This document shows, one piece after another, positions 1-8,788 of a stretch of DNA of 64,000 nt (positions are counted from its first letter, which is position 1; each line of letters opens with the position of its first letter). Source of the DNA: JACDAN01 sp963842235 (GTDB lineage: Bacteria; Actinomycetota; Thermoleophilia; Gaiellales; Gaiellaceae); contig CAWJFT010000001.1 in the NCBI GenBank assembly GCA_963842235.1, positions 1,302,001 through 1,366,000 on the forward strand, written 5' to 3'. The position numbers were made by a program, and so were the translations under genes. Under the pieces are notes generated by a model. It worked only from the letters and a program-made list of their open reading frames with translations. It was not told the DNA's origin and made no database searches.

Positions 1-1472
1 GCGATCTTCACGTCGTGCGGGCAGACCTGCGTGCAGATGCCGCAGCCGGAGCAGTAGTCGACCGAGGCGTCGGGTGACGGGCCGGCCCCGCGGTACCGCT
101 CCGCCTGCGGGCCGACGTACTTCGGGCCGGGGAAGAGCGGCGTGACCTGGGAGAACGGGCAGAAGGTCTCGCAGATCGTGCACTTGACACAGTGGTCGAG
201 CGAGTCGCGAATGAGGTCGGTCATGCGTCGCGTCCCGAGGATCGCGCCGGCGGCGGCGTAGCCCGTCGCGAGGCTGATTCCGTTGCCCGAGGCCTCGCGC
301 CAGGGGACGGCGCCCGCGAGCGTGGCGCCGGCCGCGTAGAGGTTCTCGTAGCGGGGCTGCCCGTCTTCGGCGGTGGGGCGAAGCCGGTCGTCGACGGCCA
401 CGCCGACGCGGTCGAGCGGCTGCTCCTCCAGGTACGTCGGCAGGAACGGCGGCCGCCCGTCGGCCGCAGGCAGGTTTGCGAGAGCGAGGTCGAACACGGC
501 TTCCCGGATCTTGCCGTAGGAGTCGACCTGGATCCCGCCGGCGGCGAGCCCGCCTGAGGCGAGCACGAAGGAGCGTGCCCGATAGATGGTCGGGCGCGCG
601 GACGCCCGTGCGACCACGCCTCCGAGCCGGCCGTTGCCGCTCTCGGCCCCGACGATCGGCGACCCGACGACGTTGCGGCCCCCGGACTGCCGCAGCGCGT
701 CGTTCATCGCTTCATGGAGGCGAATGCCCGACACCGACGGCGGGAGCGTTGGGACCTCGAAGACCGGCCGTTCCAGCCGTGTCTCGAGCTCCCGCCACAC
801 GTCCCCGGCGTTGCCGAGCCCGAGCACAGCCGGGAAGCCGACCCGCTCGTCGGGCTCGAGCAGCCCCGCGAGCCGATGCACGACCGCGTCCCGGAACTCC
901 GGTTGCTCGAACCGCCTGGCGAAGCCGAGGCTGCCAACGTCCATTTCGCCGTCCAGCCGCGGCGTCAGCTCGATTGCGCGCGCGGAGACGGCCGAGACCC
1001 GGCCGAGGTTCTCGGCCAGGTAGGCGGGATAGAAGTCCTTGAGCCCTTTGAGGCCGACGAACACGAACCGGCCGCCCGCGCGCAGATCACCGTTCGCCAT
1101 CGTCTCCGGCACCACCGCCGAAGGCCGCGCCACGCCGACGGCCGTTGGGAGCAGGAAGTTCTCTTCGAGCCCACCGCGATAGCCCAGTGCGGGCAAGCGC
1201 CCTTTGAACCAGTCGATGCTGGCCCCGATCTGCTCTGCGGAGAGGCGCGCGTAAGGGTGCTGCGGATGCCCGTCCGCGAAGCTCGACAGCGCCTGCATGG
1301 GACTGTCGACGACCTCGTTGGCGTAGCCGAGCACGTCGATCGTCGCGGGAGCGAGGTGCGTGGAGCCGACTCCTCTCGCGACCACGAGCACCCGCTGGCC
1401 TTCGTCCGCCAACCTGAGAGCCGCGGTCAGGCCGGCGAGCCCGGTGCCGATCACGACCGTGTCGTAGGTCAT
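1..1472 (-). CDS. glpBC: GlpB-GlpC fusion: anaerobic glycerol-3-phosphate dehydrogenase subunits B and C (partial)
   Basis: Residues 1-416 are a GlpB-type flavoprotein with an N-terminal dinucleotide-binding motif (GTGLAGLTAALRLADEG, residues 9-25). The frame then runs without a stop into GlpC: Met417, followed by two ferredoxin-type 4Fe-4S motifs (CVKCTICETFCP near residue 428, CSGCGICTQVCP near 474). It leaves the window after about 490 residues. In the classical enzyme GlpA oxidises glycerol 3-phosphate, GlpB links the catalytic dimer to the membrane, and GlpC carries Fe-S clusters to the quinone pool. The ATG at 1472 overlaps the glpA TGA (ATGA), so the genes are co-translated. GlpB and GlpC are separate proteins in Escherichia coli, so the fusion is unusual. 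It could also come from a one-base error that removed a stop between two overlapping genes. Confidence 0.85.
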   Translation of the reverse strand, partial: MTYDTVVIGTGLAGLTAALRLADEGQRVLVVARGVGSTHLAPATIDVLGYANEVVDSPMQALSSFADGHPQHPYARLSAEQIGASIDWFKGRLPALGYRGGLEENFLLPTAVGVARPSAVVPETMANGDLRAGGRFVFVGLKGLKDFYPAYLAENLGRVSAVSARAIELTPRLDGEMDVGSLGFARRFEQPEFRDAVVHRLAGLLEPDERVGFPAVLGLGNAGDVWRELETRLERPVFEVPTLPPSVSGIRLHEAMNDALRQSGGRNVVGSPIVGAESGNGRLGGVVARASARPTIYRARSFVLASGGLAAGGIQVDSYGKIREAVFDLALANLPAADGRPPFLPTYLEEQPLDRVGVAVDDRLRPTAEDGQPRYENLYAAGATLAGAVPWREASGNGISLATGYAAAGAILGTRRMTDLIRDSLDHCVKCTICETFCPFSQVTPLFPGPKYVGPQAERYRGAGPSPDASVDYCSGCGICTQVCPHDVKI

Positions 1473-3016
1473 GCGGGCAAGTGCTGGACCCCGAGCAAAC
1501 CCTGGAAGATCCAGTCGTCCAGTCGGGCCTGTCGCAGCTGGTCGCCGTAGAGGACCGGGTGCACGCCCTTCCAGCGCTCTTGCAGGAATGAGAGCAACGC
1601 CGCATTCGCGGCGGAGGAGTCGAGCCGCTCGACGGCATGGAGAATCCCGGTCGCCCGGTAGATGCAGAAGCCGCCCTGGCACGGGCCCATTCCCAGCCGG
1701 AGCGTGCGGCGGATGTCGTCGAGGTTCGCCGTGCGCCGCCGCTTCATTGCATCCTCGAGCCGCTGCCGCGTGACCAGCTCGCACTCGCAGATGATCTCCT
1801 CCGATTGCGGAACTGGCTCGCGTGCGCGAAGCCGCGCGCCGAGCTCGTAGAAGCGGCCGTCCTCCGAGTCCGGCAGCGGCTCCTCATGGGTGCGACAGGG
1901 CCGCTCGACCCCGAGCTGGGAACAGACGGTGTCCACCGCCACCTCGGCCATGAGCCGGAACGTCGTGGCCTTGCCGCCGGTAATCGTCACGAAGCCGTCG
2001 ATGCCGTCCCGGGTGCGGTGGTCGAGGAGTGCGTGCGAACGGGTCACCTCGCGTGTGTCCCCCACCTCCTCGGGCGAGAAGAGCGGACGCGCCCCGATCC
2101 AGACCCGCAGCGCCCGCGCCTCGCGGAAACCGGGCACGAGCCTCTCACCCTCATCGAGCATCTCGTCTACCTCGGGCTGCGTGACCTCGAGCTCGTCGGG
2201 GTGCACGACGCGCATGTCGGTCGTCCCGATCACGGAGACGGTGCGGATCGGGACGAGAATGTCGCCGTCGGCCGGCGGCTTGCAGCGGTTGATCACCGTG
2301 TGCACGAGCCGATGGTTCATCGCGATCATGATCCCCTTGCCGGGCACGACGGCGACCCGGCAGCCGGCCATCTCGGCGATCTCGCCGGCCCACGCGCCCG
2401 CCGCGTTGACGACCACATCAGCGCGGATTCGCACCTCCTCGCCGCTCAGCTCGTTGCTGACGACGACGCCGGTCACCCGGTCGCCGTCGCGCTCGAGCCC
2501 GACAACCCGGTGGTAGAGCAGAATCTGCGCGCCGTGCTCCTGGGCCGAGCGGGCGCAGCTCCAGACGAGCTTCCATGGATCGAGGGAGGCATCCGGCACG
2601 GTGAAGGCGCGAGAGATGCCCGGGTGAAGACGCGGCTCGCGGCGCAGCGCCTCGGCGGCGGGGATCTCCTCGACCGGCACCCCCGTGGCGCGGCAGCCCT
2701 CCAGGAACGCGTCGCCGAAAGCGGGGTCGTCCCACGGCGTCACGACGAAGAGGCCACCGGTGTCTTCGATGGAGTCTGAGGCGATCCGCCGGAGGATGGC
2801 GTTCTCGACGACGCATTCCTTCGCGGCCTCCGGGTCCTTGACCGCGTAGCGTCCGCCCGAGTGGAGCAGCCCGTGGTAACGGCCCGTGGTGCCGTCCGCG
2901 AGATCCCTGCGTTCGACGAGCACGGTCTTGAAGCCCCGCATCGCAGCATCGCGGGCGACACCGGCTCCGGTCGAGCCGCCGCCGATCACAAGCACTTCGG
3001 TCTCGAGAGCAGCCAC
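1469..3016 (-). CDS. glpA: Glycerol-3-phosphate dehydrogenase, catalytic subunit A
   Basis: The product is 515 residues. It begins with an FAD-binding Rossmann motif (VLVIGGGSTGAGVARDAA, from about residue 8) and a DAO-type oxidoreductase fold. It ends with a BFD-like [2Fe-2S] domain showing CxC (ICECEL) and CxxxxC (CQGGFC) pairs. That tail separates the anaerobic GlpA type from the shorter aerobic GlpD. It oxidises glycerol 3-phosphate to dihydroxyacetone phosphate at the membrane. GTG at 3016 was chosen because the flavin fold begins directly after it, and the open frame upstream is antisense to a small plus-strand gene. It overlaps the GlpBC frame by 3 bases. Confidence 0.93.
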   Translation of the reverse strand: MAALETEVLVIGGGSTGAGVARDAAMRGFKTVLVERRDLADGTTGRYHGLLHSGGRYAVKDPEAAKECVVENAILRRIASDSIEDTGGLFVVTPWDDPAFGDAFLEGCRATGVPVEEIPAAEALRREPRLHPGISRAFTVPDASLDPWKLVWSCARSAQEHGAQILLYHRVVGLERDGDRVTGVVVSNELSGEEVRIRADVVVNAAGAWAGEIAEMAGCRVAVVPGKGIMIAMNHRLVHTVINRCKPPADGDILVPIRTVSVIGTTDMRVVHPDELEVTQPEVDEMLDEGERLVPGFREARALRVWIGARPLFSPEEVGDTREVTRSHALLDHRTRDGIDGFVTITGGKATTFRLMAEVAVDTVCSQLGVERPCRTHEEPLPDSEDGRFYELGARLRAREPVPQSEEIICECELVTRQRLEDAMKRRRTANLDDIRRTLRLGMGPCQGGFCIYRATGILHAVERLDSSAANAALLSFLQERWKGVHPVLYGDQLRQARLDDWIFQGLLGVQHLPA

Positions 3017-3034
3017 GCTAGAGCGCCCGAGGCG

Positions 3035-3044
3035 AGGGTACACT
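3035..3044. promoter_or_regulatory. Overlapping divergent -10 boxes for glpA (-) and a small gene (+)
   Basis: The ten bases AGGGTACACT read as TACCCT on the minus strand (3040-3035), towards glpA, and as TACACT on the plus strand (3039-3044), towards the small gene at 3069. Both fit the actinobacterial TANNNT consensus, and they share the central TA. Start sites would lie roughly at 3028 (minus) and 3051 (plus). No clear -35 was found. Confidence 0.45.
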
Positions 3045-3068
3045 CGGCACGTCGAAAGAGGAGGCCTG

Positions 3069-3299
3069 ATGGAGCCGGAAGAGCGCGGAAGAGACGAGCG
3101 CGAGGGCGATTTCGCGGAAGGGATCGAGGAGACCGAGCAGCACCCCGAGGACGAGAAGAAGGGCGACTTCGCGGAAGGGATCGAGGAGCAGGAGCACAAG
3201 CACGAGGGCGACTTCGCGGAGGGGATCGAGGACCGCGAGCATCACCCCGAGGACGAGAAGAAGGGCGACTTCGCGGAAGGGATCGAGGCGGAGGACTAG
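3069..3299 (+). CDS. Small acidic protein with four GDFAEGIE repeats
   Basis: This 76-residue protein has no recognised function. It consists of four copies of the octapeptide GDFAEGIE joined by short, very charged linkers rich in Glu, His, Asp and Lys (for example EHHPEDEKK). There is no signal peptide, membrane segment or cysteine. A strong ribosome site (AGAGGAGG) lies 5-6 bases before the ATG, a TACACT -10 box lies upstream, and a perfect hairpin follows the stop, so it looks like a complete transcription unit. It lies between glpK and glpA but on the opposite strand. The regular spacing suggests a short binding motif shown in several copies; that is inference. Confidence 0.75.
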   Translation: MEPEERGRDEREGDFAEGIEETEQHPEDEKKGDFAEGIEEQEHKHEGDFAEGIEDREHHPEDEKKGDFAEGIEAED

Positions 3300-3304
3300 G
3301 CTGG

Positions 3305-3330
3305 ACCCGGCGGCCTCCGGGCCGCCGGGT
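3305..3330. terminator. Bidirectional hairpin terminator
   Basis: A perfect 11-base-pair G+C-rich stem (ACCCGGCGGCC with its complement) encloses a TCCG loop. It lies 5 bases after the stop of the small repeat gene and 16 bases after the glpK stop on the other strand. It has no T-run, which is common for hairpin terminators in high-GC actinobacteria. Confidence 0.7.
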
Positions 3331-3346
3331 CTGCCGTGGTAGAGGG

Positions 3347-4837
3347 CTACTCCACCCAGTCGAAGGTCCGAGTTACGGCCTTCTTCCAGAAGCGGTACTC
3401 CTTGTCCCGGTCCGCCGCATCCATCTGGGGCTGCCACTCCTTGTCCTTGCCCCAGTTGGCACGTAGGTCTTCGACCTCGGACCAGAAGCCCGTCGCGAGG
3501 CCTGCGGCGTACGCCGCTCCGAGTGAGGTGGTCTCGGCGACGGTCGGCCGGATCACGGGAACGTCGAGCACGTCGGCCTGGAACTGCATCAGCAGCTCGT
3601 TGTAGACCATGCCGCCGTCGACCTTGAGCGAGGTGAGCTCGACGCCCGAGTCGGCGTTCATCGCGTCCACCACTTCCTTGCTCTGCCACGCGGTGGCCTC
3701 GAGCGCCGCCCGGGCGATATGGCCCTTGTTGACGTAGCGGGTCAGTCCCGCGATGACGCCGCGGGCCTCGCCTCGCCAGTATGGGGCGAAGAGACCCGAG
3801 AACGCCGGGACGAAGTAGATCCCGCCGTTGTCGTCGACCGTCTTCGCCAGGTCCTCGACCTCGGGCGACTCCTTGATGAGGCCGAGGTTGTCGCGTAGCC
3901 ACTGGACGAGTGCGCCGGTGATCGCGATCGCACCTTCCAGGCAGTACACGGCCGGCTGGTCGCCGATCTTGTAGGCGAGCGTCGTCAGCAGCCCGCTCTT
4001 CGACTGGACGGCCTCGTTTCCAGTGTTCAGGAGCAGGAAGTTGCCCGTCCCGTACGTGTTCTTTGCCTCGCCGACGGCGAAGCAGGTCTGGCCGAAGAGC
4101 GCCGCCTGTTGGTCGCCGAGGTCGCCGGCAACCGGAATTCCCGCCAGGTCGCCCTTCGCCTCGCCGTAGACCTCGCTCGAGGCCCGGATCTCGGGCAGCA
4201 TCGCGCGGGGGACGTCGAGGATCCCGAGGATCTCGTCGTCCCAGTCGAGCGTCTCGAGATTCATCATCATCGTCCGGCTGGCGTTGGTCACGTCCGTGAC
4301 ATGGACGCCGCCGTCGGGCCCGCCGGTGAGCTGCCAGATCACCCAGGTGTCGATGTTCCCGAACACCACGTCGCCGCTCTCGGCCTTGGCCCGGACGCCG
4401 TCGACGTTGTCGAGGATCCACTTGATCTTCGGGCCTGAGAAGTAGGTGGCGATCGGCAGGCCCGTCTTTGCGCGGAACCGGTCCTGGCCGCCGTCGGCGG
4501 ACAGCTCGTTGCAGATCTGGTCCGTCCGGGTGTCCTGCCACACGATCGCGTTGTGGACGGGCTGCCCGGTCGAGCGGTCCCAGACGACCGTCGTTTCGCG
4601 CTGGTTCGTCACCCCGACGGCGGCGATGTCCGAGGCCTGGGTCTTGCCGACGCCCGCCTTGACCATCTCCTGCGTGCGCTCCCAGATCTCGTTCGCGTCG
4701 TGCTCGACCCAACCCGGTTTGGGATAGATCTGCTCGTGCTCCTTCTGGTCGACCGAGACGACCTGCCCGCCGTGGTCGAAGACCATGAAGCGCGTGCTGG
4801 TCGTTCCCTGGTCAATTGCTGCTGCGTATTGCGCCAT
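3347..4837 (-). CDS. glpK: Glycerol kinase
   Basis: The product is 496 residues, the usual length for FGGY-family glycerol kinases. The N-terminal phosphate-binding motif is visible (AIDQGTTSTRFMVFD, from residue 7), as are conserved blocks such as TGLPIATYFSGPKI and DGGMVYNELLMQFQADVLD. It converts glycerol and ATP to glycerol 3-phosphate, the substrate of the adjacent glpA/glpBC enzyme. ATG at 4837 is preferred over the GTG three codons upstream because AGGAGG ends 8 bases before it, while the GTG would abut that ribosome site. It lies 24 bases after dhaL, probably in the glpF-dhaK-dhaL-glpK transcript. Confidence 0.95.
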   Translation of the reverse strand: MAQYAAAIDQGTTSTRFMVFDHGGQVVSVDQKEHEQIYPKPGWVEHDANEIWERTQEMVKAGVGKTQASDIAAVGVTNQRETTVVWDRSTGQPVHNAIVWQDTRTDQICNELSADGGQDRFRAKTGLPIATYFSGPKIKWILDNVDGVRAKAESGDVVFGNIDTWVIWQLTGGPDGGVHVTDVTNASRTMMMNLETLDWDDEILGILDVPRAMLPEIRASSEVYGEAKGDLAGIPVAGDLGDQQAALFGQTCFAVGEAKNTYGTGNFLLLNTGNEAVQSKSGLLTTLAYKIGDQPAVYCLEGAIAITGALVQWLRDNLGLIKESPEVEDLAKTVDDNGGIYFVPAFSGLFAPYWRGEARGVIAGLTRYVNKGHIARAALEATAWQSKEVVDAMNADSGVELTSLKVDGGMVYNELLMQFQADVLDVPVIRPTVAETTSLGAAYAAGLATGFWSEVEDLRANWGKDKEWQPQMDAADRDKEYRFWKKAVTRTFDWVE

Positions 4838-4861
4838 CCACTGCACCTCCTATCTGAGTCA

Positions 4862-5499
4862 TCACTCCGGCGCCCAGGTGTCCGCGGCGGTCTTGAGCAG
4901 CAGGTACGTCGAGGTCGCGCCGGGGTCCTGGTGCCCGGCGCTCCGCTCCCCGAGGTAGCTCGCGCGTCCCTTCTTGGCGACGAGCGGGACGGTCGCCAGC
5001 ATGCCCTCCTCGGCCGCTTGCACCGATCTCCGGAGCGCCTCCTCGAAGGAGGCGCCCTCGGCCAGAGCGGCCGAGAAGGCATCTCTCGCCGGGATCAGGG
5101 CGTCGATCATCGTCTTGTCACCCGGCTCGGCTTTCCCTCGCATCTGCACGCCCTTGACCGCCGCGTCGAGAGCCGCAGCCCAGTCCTCCGGTTCGAGCTC
5201 GCTGCTTGTCCGGCGGTCGCCGTGCCCATCTGGAGGAACAACGTCCCGTAGAGCGGCCCTCCGGCTCCGCCGACGGTCGAGACGAGCGTCATGCCGACGG
5301 TCTTGAGCAGGTTGCCGATGTCGTCGCCCTCCAGCCCTTCCAGCTTGTCATGGACCGCCTTCATCCCGCGGTCCATGTTGATGCCGTGGTCGGCATCGCC
5401 GATCGCCGAGTCGAGCCGGGTCAGGTACTCCTTGTTTTCGGCAACGGTCGAGGTGAAGGCCTCGACCCAACCGAGTACCTGGGCGTAAGGCACTGCCAT
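4862..5499 (-). CDS. dhaL: Dihydroxyacetone kinase, nucleotide-binding subunit DhaL (frameshifted)
   Basis: The first part (MAVPYAQVLG..., with the Mg-nucleotide motif AIGDADHGINMDRG) and the last part (GDKTMIDALIPARDAF, GATSTYLLLK) together match a full DhaL of about 210 residues. They lie in different frames. The change occurs near 5195-5205, where one frame reads GTATAGQAASS and the correct continuation begins SSELEPEDWAAAL. One missing base explains it. DhaL supplies the nucleotide that phosphorylates dihydroxyacetone held by DhaK. The family normally works with PTS protein DhaM; no dhaM is seen here. Confidence 0.85.
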
Positions 5500-5510
5500 T
5501 CGGACGGCCT

Positions 5511-6512
<1,002 letters not shown>

Positions 6513-6533
6513 GTTGCCTCACCCCCTTTCAGG

Positions 6534-7337
6534 TCAGAAGATCCCGGCCACCCTGCCCAGGACCTCGAGATTGCCTGTGCCGGGAGCGAAGAGCGCCTGA
6601 TACGTCAGCGCCCCGAGCGTGCCTCCGATGAGCGGCCCCACGACGGGAACCCACGAGTAATCCCAGTCCGAGTCTCGCTTGCCCGGAATCGGGAGCACGG
6701 CGTGGATGATGCGCGGCCCGAGGTCGCGCGCCGGATTGATCGCGTACCCGGTCGGTCCGCCGAGCGAGAGTCCGATCGCGAACACGAGTAAGCCGACGAG
6801 GAGGGGCACGATGGCCTGGCCGAAAGCGACCGACAGCACCGCTTGTCCGATGCTCCCCGAGCCTGCCGCGGCGAAGTGCCCGACGATTGCGAGGATCCCG
6901 AACAGCAGCATGAACGTTCCGATGATCTCGGTCAGGAGGTTCTGGCCCTTGTTCCGGATCGCCGGCGCGGTCGAGAAGACGGCGAGTTTGAGGCCCGGGT
7001 CCTCCGTCTCTCGCCAGTGTGGCAGGTAGGCGATGTAGACCAGGATCGCACCGATCATGGCCCCGACGAACTCGCCGGCTATGTACTTGGGCACATCGTT
7101 CCAATCCGTGATGTCCGTGACCGCGAAGGCGATCGTGACCGCCGGATTGAGATGCGCGCCGCTGAACTGGCCGACGGCATAGACAGCGAACGCGACCGCC
7201 ATTCCCCATCCGAACGTGATCACGATCCAGCCTGCGTTCTCGGCTTTGGAGCGCGCAAGCAGGACTCCGGCCACGACACCGTCTCCGAGCAAGATCAGGA
7301 TCGCAGTCCCGATCACCTCGGCAGTGAAGATTTCCAT
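6534..7337 (-). CDS. glpF: Glycerol facilitator (aquaglyceroporin)
   Basis: This 267-residue MIP-family channel has six hydrophobic segments and both half-helix motifs: GAHLNPAVT in the first half and GYAINPARDLGPR in the second. The Asp after the second NPAR is typical of glycerol-conducting members rather than strict water channels. It lets glycerol enter by diffusion, to be trapped by GlpK. A GGGGG ribosome site lies just before the ATG. It is the first gene of the minus-strand glycerol operon. Confidence 0.95.
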   Translation of the reverse strand: MEIFTAEVIGTAILILLGDGVVAGVLLARSKAENAGWIVITFGWGMAVAFAVYAVGQFSGAHLNPAVTIAFAVTDITDWNDVPKYIAGEFVGAMIGAILVYIAYLPHWRETEDPGLKLAVFSTAPAIRNKGQNLLTEIIGTFMLLFGILAIVGHFAAAGSGSIGQAVLSVAFGQAIVPLLVGLLVFAIGLSLGGPTGYAINPARDLGPRIIHAVLPIPGKRDSDWDYSWVPVVGPLIGGTLGALTYQALFAPGTGNLEVLGRVAGIF

Positions 7338-7432
7338 GACACCCCCTTCTGGGTAAGAGTGCGCCGAAGAAGATCTCGCATGTTGATCAGCAAGTCAACG
7401 CGCTTAAGAACGCGGTTCGGTGTGCTCGAAAC
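7338..7432 (-). promoter_or_regulatory. Probable glycerol operon promoter and operator
   Basis: This 95-base gap precedes glpF. On the minus strand it contains TTGACT as a possible -35, and a perfect 5-8-5 inverted repeat GTTGA/TCAAC at 7382-7399 that overlaps it. A second palindromic stretch (core CTTAAG flanked by CGCG) lies at 7399-7414. A glycerol-responsive repressor or IclR/DeoR-type regulator would be expected here. The -10 box is not obvious. Confidence 0.35.
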
Positions 7433-7894
7433 TCAGACGCGCGAGACGTCGACGGCGTACCGGTCGCGAAGCTCGCGCGCGATTCGGTCGTTGCCGCCTA
7501 TTAGGTGGAGCTCGTACGGGTAGGCGTACTGAGCCCGGAAGCCCTTCTCCCGGGCGAGGATCCTGCCCCAGAGAGACACGCTGCCGAGAGCGATGGGGCG
7601 TCCATGCCGGACCGGCGGCAGCTCGCGATACTCGCGGCCGTAGCGGTGGCGAATGCCTGTGTAGCGCCGAAGGAGATCTTCCGCGAGCGCTCGCGTCCTG
7701 AACGCGTAGATGCCGCACTCGTGGTCGGCGACCGGGGCCGCGTCCCGATGGAGCGTGCAGCCGGCCTTGAAGCGCTTCCTCGGAGGCCAGCTCACGTGAT
7801 GCCAGGTAAAGGACTCGAGCCGGTACTCGTCGCCGTGAAGGCGGACATGCCAGAGCCGCCACCCGAGAATGGGCTCGATCGAGAACTCGCTCAT
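7433..7894 (-). CDS. Conserved actinobacterial protein with a CGIYAF motif, function unknown
   Basis: The 153-residue protein is rich in Trp, Arg, His and Tyr (GWRLWHVRLHGDEYRLES at the start). It has two cysteines, one in KAGCTL and one in HECGIYAF. This pattern, a Trp/Arg-rich N-terminus, a single early Cys and a Cys-Gly-Ile-Tyr-Ala block near mid-protein, recurs in uncharacterised actinobacterial proteins as far as I recall. No signal peptide or membrane segment is seen. It lies downstream of, and may be co-transcribed with, the small proline-rich frame at 7908-8021. I do not assign a function. Confidence 0.7.
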   Translation of the reverse strand: MSEFSIEPILGWRLWHVRLHGDEYRLESFTWHHVSWPPRKRFKAGCTLHRDAAPVADHECGIYAFRTRALAEDLLRRYTGIRHRYGREYRELPPVRHGRPIALGSVSLWGRILAREKGFRAQYAYPYELHLIGGNDRIARELRDRYAVDVSRV

Positions 7895-7907
7895 ACGCGA
7901 TCCTGTC

Positions 7908-8021
7908 TCACGCCGGCACCGGCTCCTCCTGCGGCTCTTCGACCGGGGTGGGCGTGGGCACGGGCTCCTCCAGCGGCGTGATCTCGATCTCGCGCTCGGT
8001 CTCGGGAAGGCCGATGTCCAG
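7908..8021 (-). CDS. Possible small proline/glutamate-rich protein
   Basis: A 37-residue frame ends in an alternating Pro/Glu/Val tail (ITPLEEPVPTPTPVEEP then QEEPVPA). No ATG, GTG or TTG is available in frame. A CTG at 8021 lies 5 bases after a GAGAGGAG ribosome site and is the only plausible start. The stop is 13 bases before the ATG of the next minus-strand gene. Composition and position suggest a real, non-globular peptide, but this rests on an unusual start. Confidence 0.3.
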   Translation of the reverse strand: MDIGLPETEREIEITPLEEPVPTPTPVEEPQEEPVPA

Positions 8022-8110
8022 CGGGACTCCTCTCTCGTGCTGCCTGAAACAAACGGTAGAGAGCGGATCGGCCGGACAAGACGGCCGCCTGCCGTTAGCC
8101 TCGGGGCCTG

Positions 8111-8779
8111 ATGGCGATTCGGCGAGCCCGGTCGGCCTGGAAGTTTCGGCGCCGAGCCGCTGCGTGGCTGCTCGTCCTCGTGGCCCGGACGATCACGAGA
8201 AAGTCCGTTCGCTTCCTCGAACGGATCGACGACGCCCGCCAGCGCATCTTCTTCGCGAACCACACGAGCCACCTCGACTTCATCCTGATCTGGTCCTCGC
8301 TGCCGCGGCACGTGCGGGAACAGACGCGGCCGGTCGCCCGGCGTGACTACTGGGAGCGGAGCCGGTTTCGCCGCTACTACGTCGGCAAAGTCTTCAACGC
8401 GGTCCTCATCGACCGCGCACTGCTCGACCGCGACACCGTCGGCGGCGCCTTCGACCGGCGTGGGCGCGAGGCCATCGCCCAGATGCTCGAGGGGCTCGGG
8501 GACGAGTACTCGCTGATCCTCTTCCCCGAGGGCACGAGAGGCTCCGGGGAATCGATCGGGCAGTTCCGAAGCGGTCTCTACTACCTTTGTCGCGAGCGCC
8601 CCGATGTGGACCTCGTCCCGGTGCGGATCCACGGCGCCCACAAGGTGCTCCCGAAGGGCAGATTCGTGCCGAGGCCACAGGACAGCGACCTCACGTTCGG
8701 CCCTTCGATGCGGCTCCAGGAAGGCGAGACGAGAAGCGCATTCATCGAGCGTGCACGCGCGGCCCTGGGCAGGCTCTAG
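8111..8779 (+). CDS. PlsC-type 1-acyl-sn-glycerol-3-phosphate acyltransferase family protein
   Basis: The 222-residue protein carries the acyltransferase HX4D catalytic box (NHTSHLDF, about residue 57) and the glycerophosphate-binding FPEGTRG box (about residue 139). An Arg-rich N-terminus and one hydrophobic stretch (AAAWLLVLVARTI) suggest peripheral membrane attachment. The likely reaction transfers an acyl group to lysophosphatidate or a related lipid; the exact acceptor cannot be told. A TAGCCT -10 box at 8096-8101 lies 9 bases before the ATG, so the mRNA would have almost no leader. It converges with der. Confidence 0.8.
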   Translation: MAIRRARSAWKFRRRAAAWLLVLVARTITRKSVRFLERIDDARQRIFFANHTSHLDFILIWSSLPRHVREQTRPVARRDYWERSRFRRYYVGKVFNAVLIDRALLDRDTVGGAFDRRGREAIAQMLEGLGDEYSLILFPEGTRGSGESIGQFRSGLYYLCRERPDVDLVPVRIHGAHKVLPKGRFVPRPQDSDLTFGPSMRLQEGETRSAFIERARAALGRL

Positions 8780-8788
8780 CGCCGGCCT

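Noticed and set aside
7338..7432. Possible tRNA or small RNA in the gap before glpF
   Set aside because: No T-loop GGTTCGAATCC-like sequence or cloverleaf could be formed; only promoter-like and palindromic elements are visible.
8142..8641. Upstream extension of the minus-strand CGIYAF protein to about 400 residues
   Set aside because: The extension is antisense to the acyltransferase gene and has low-complexity Arg/Ser sequence. ATG at 7894 gives the natural protein.
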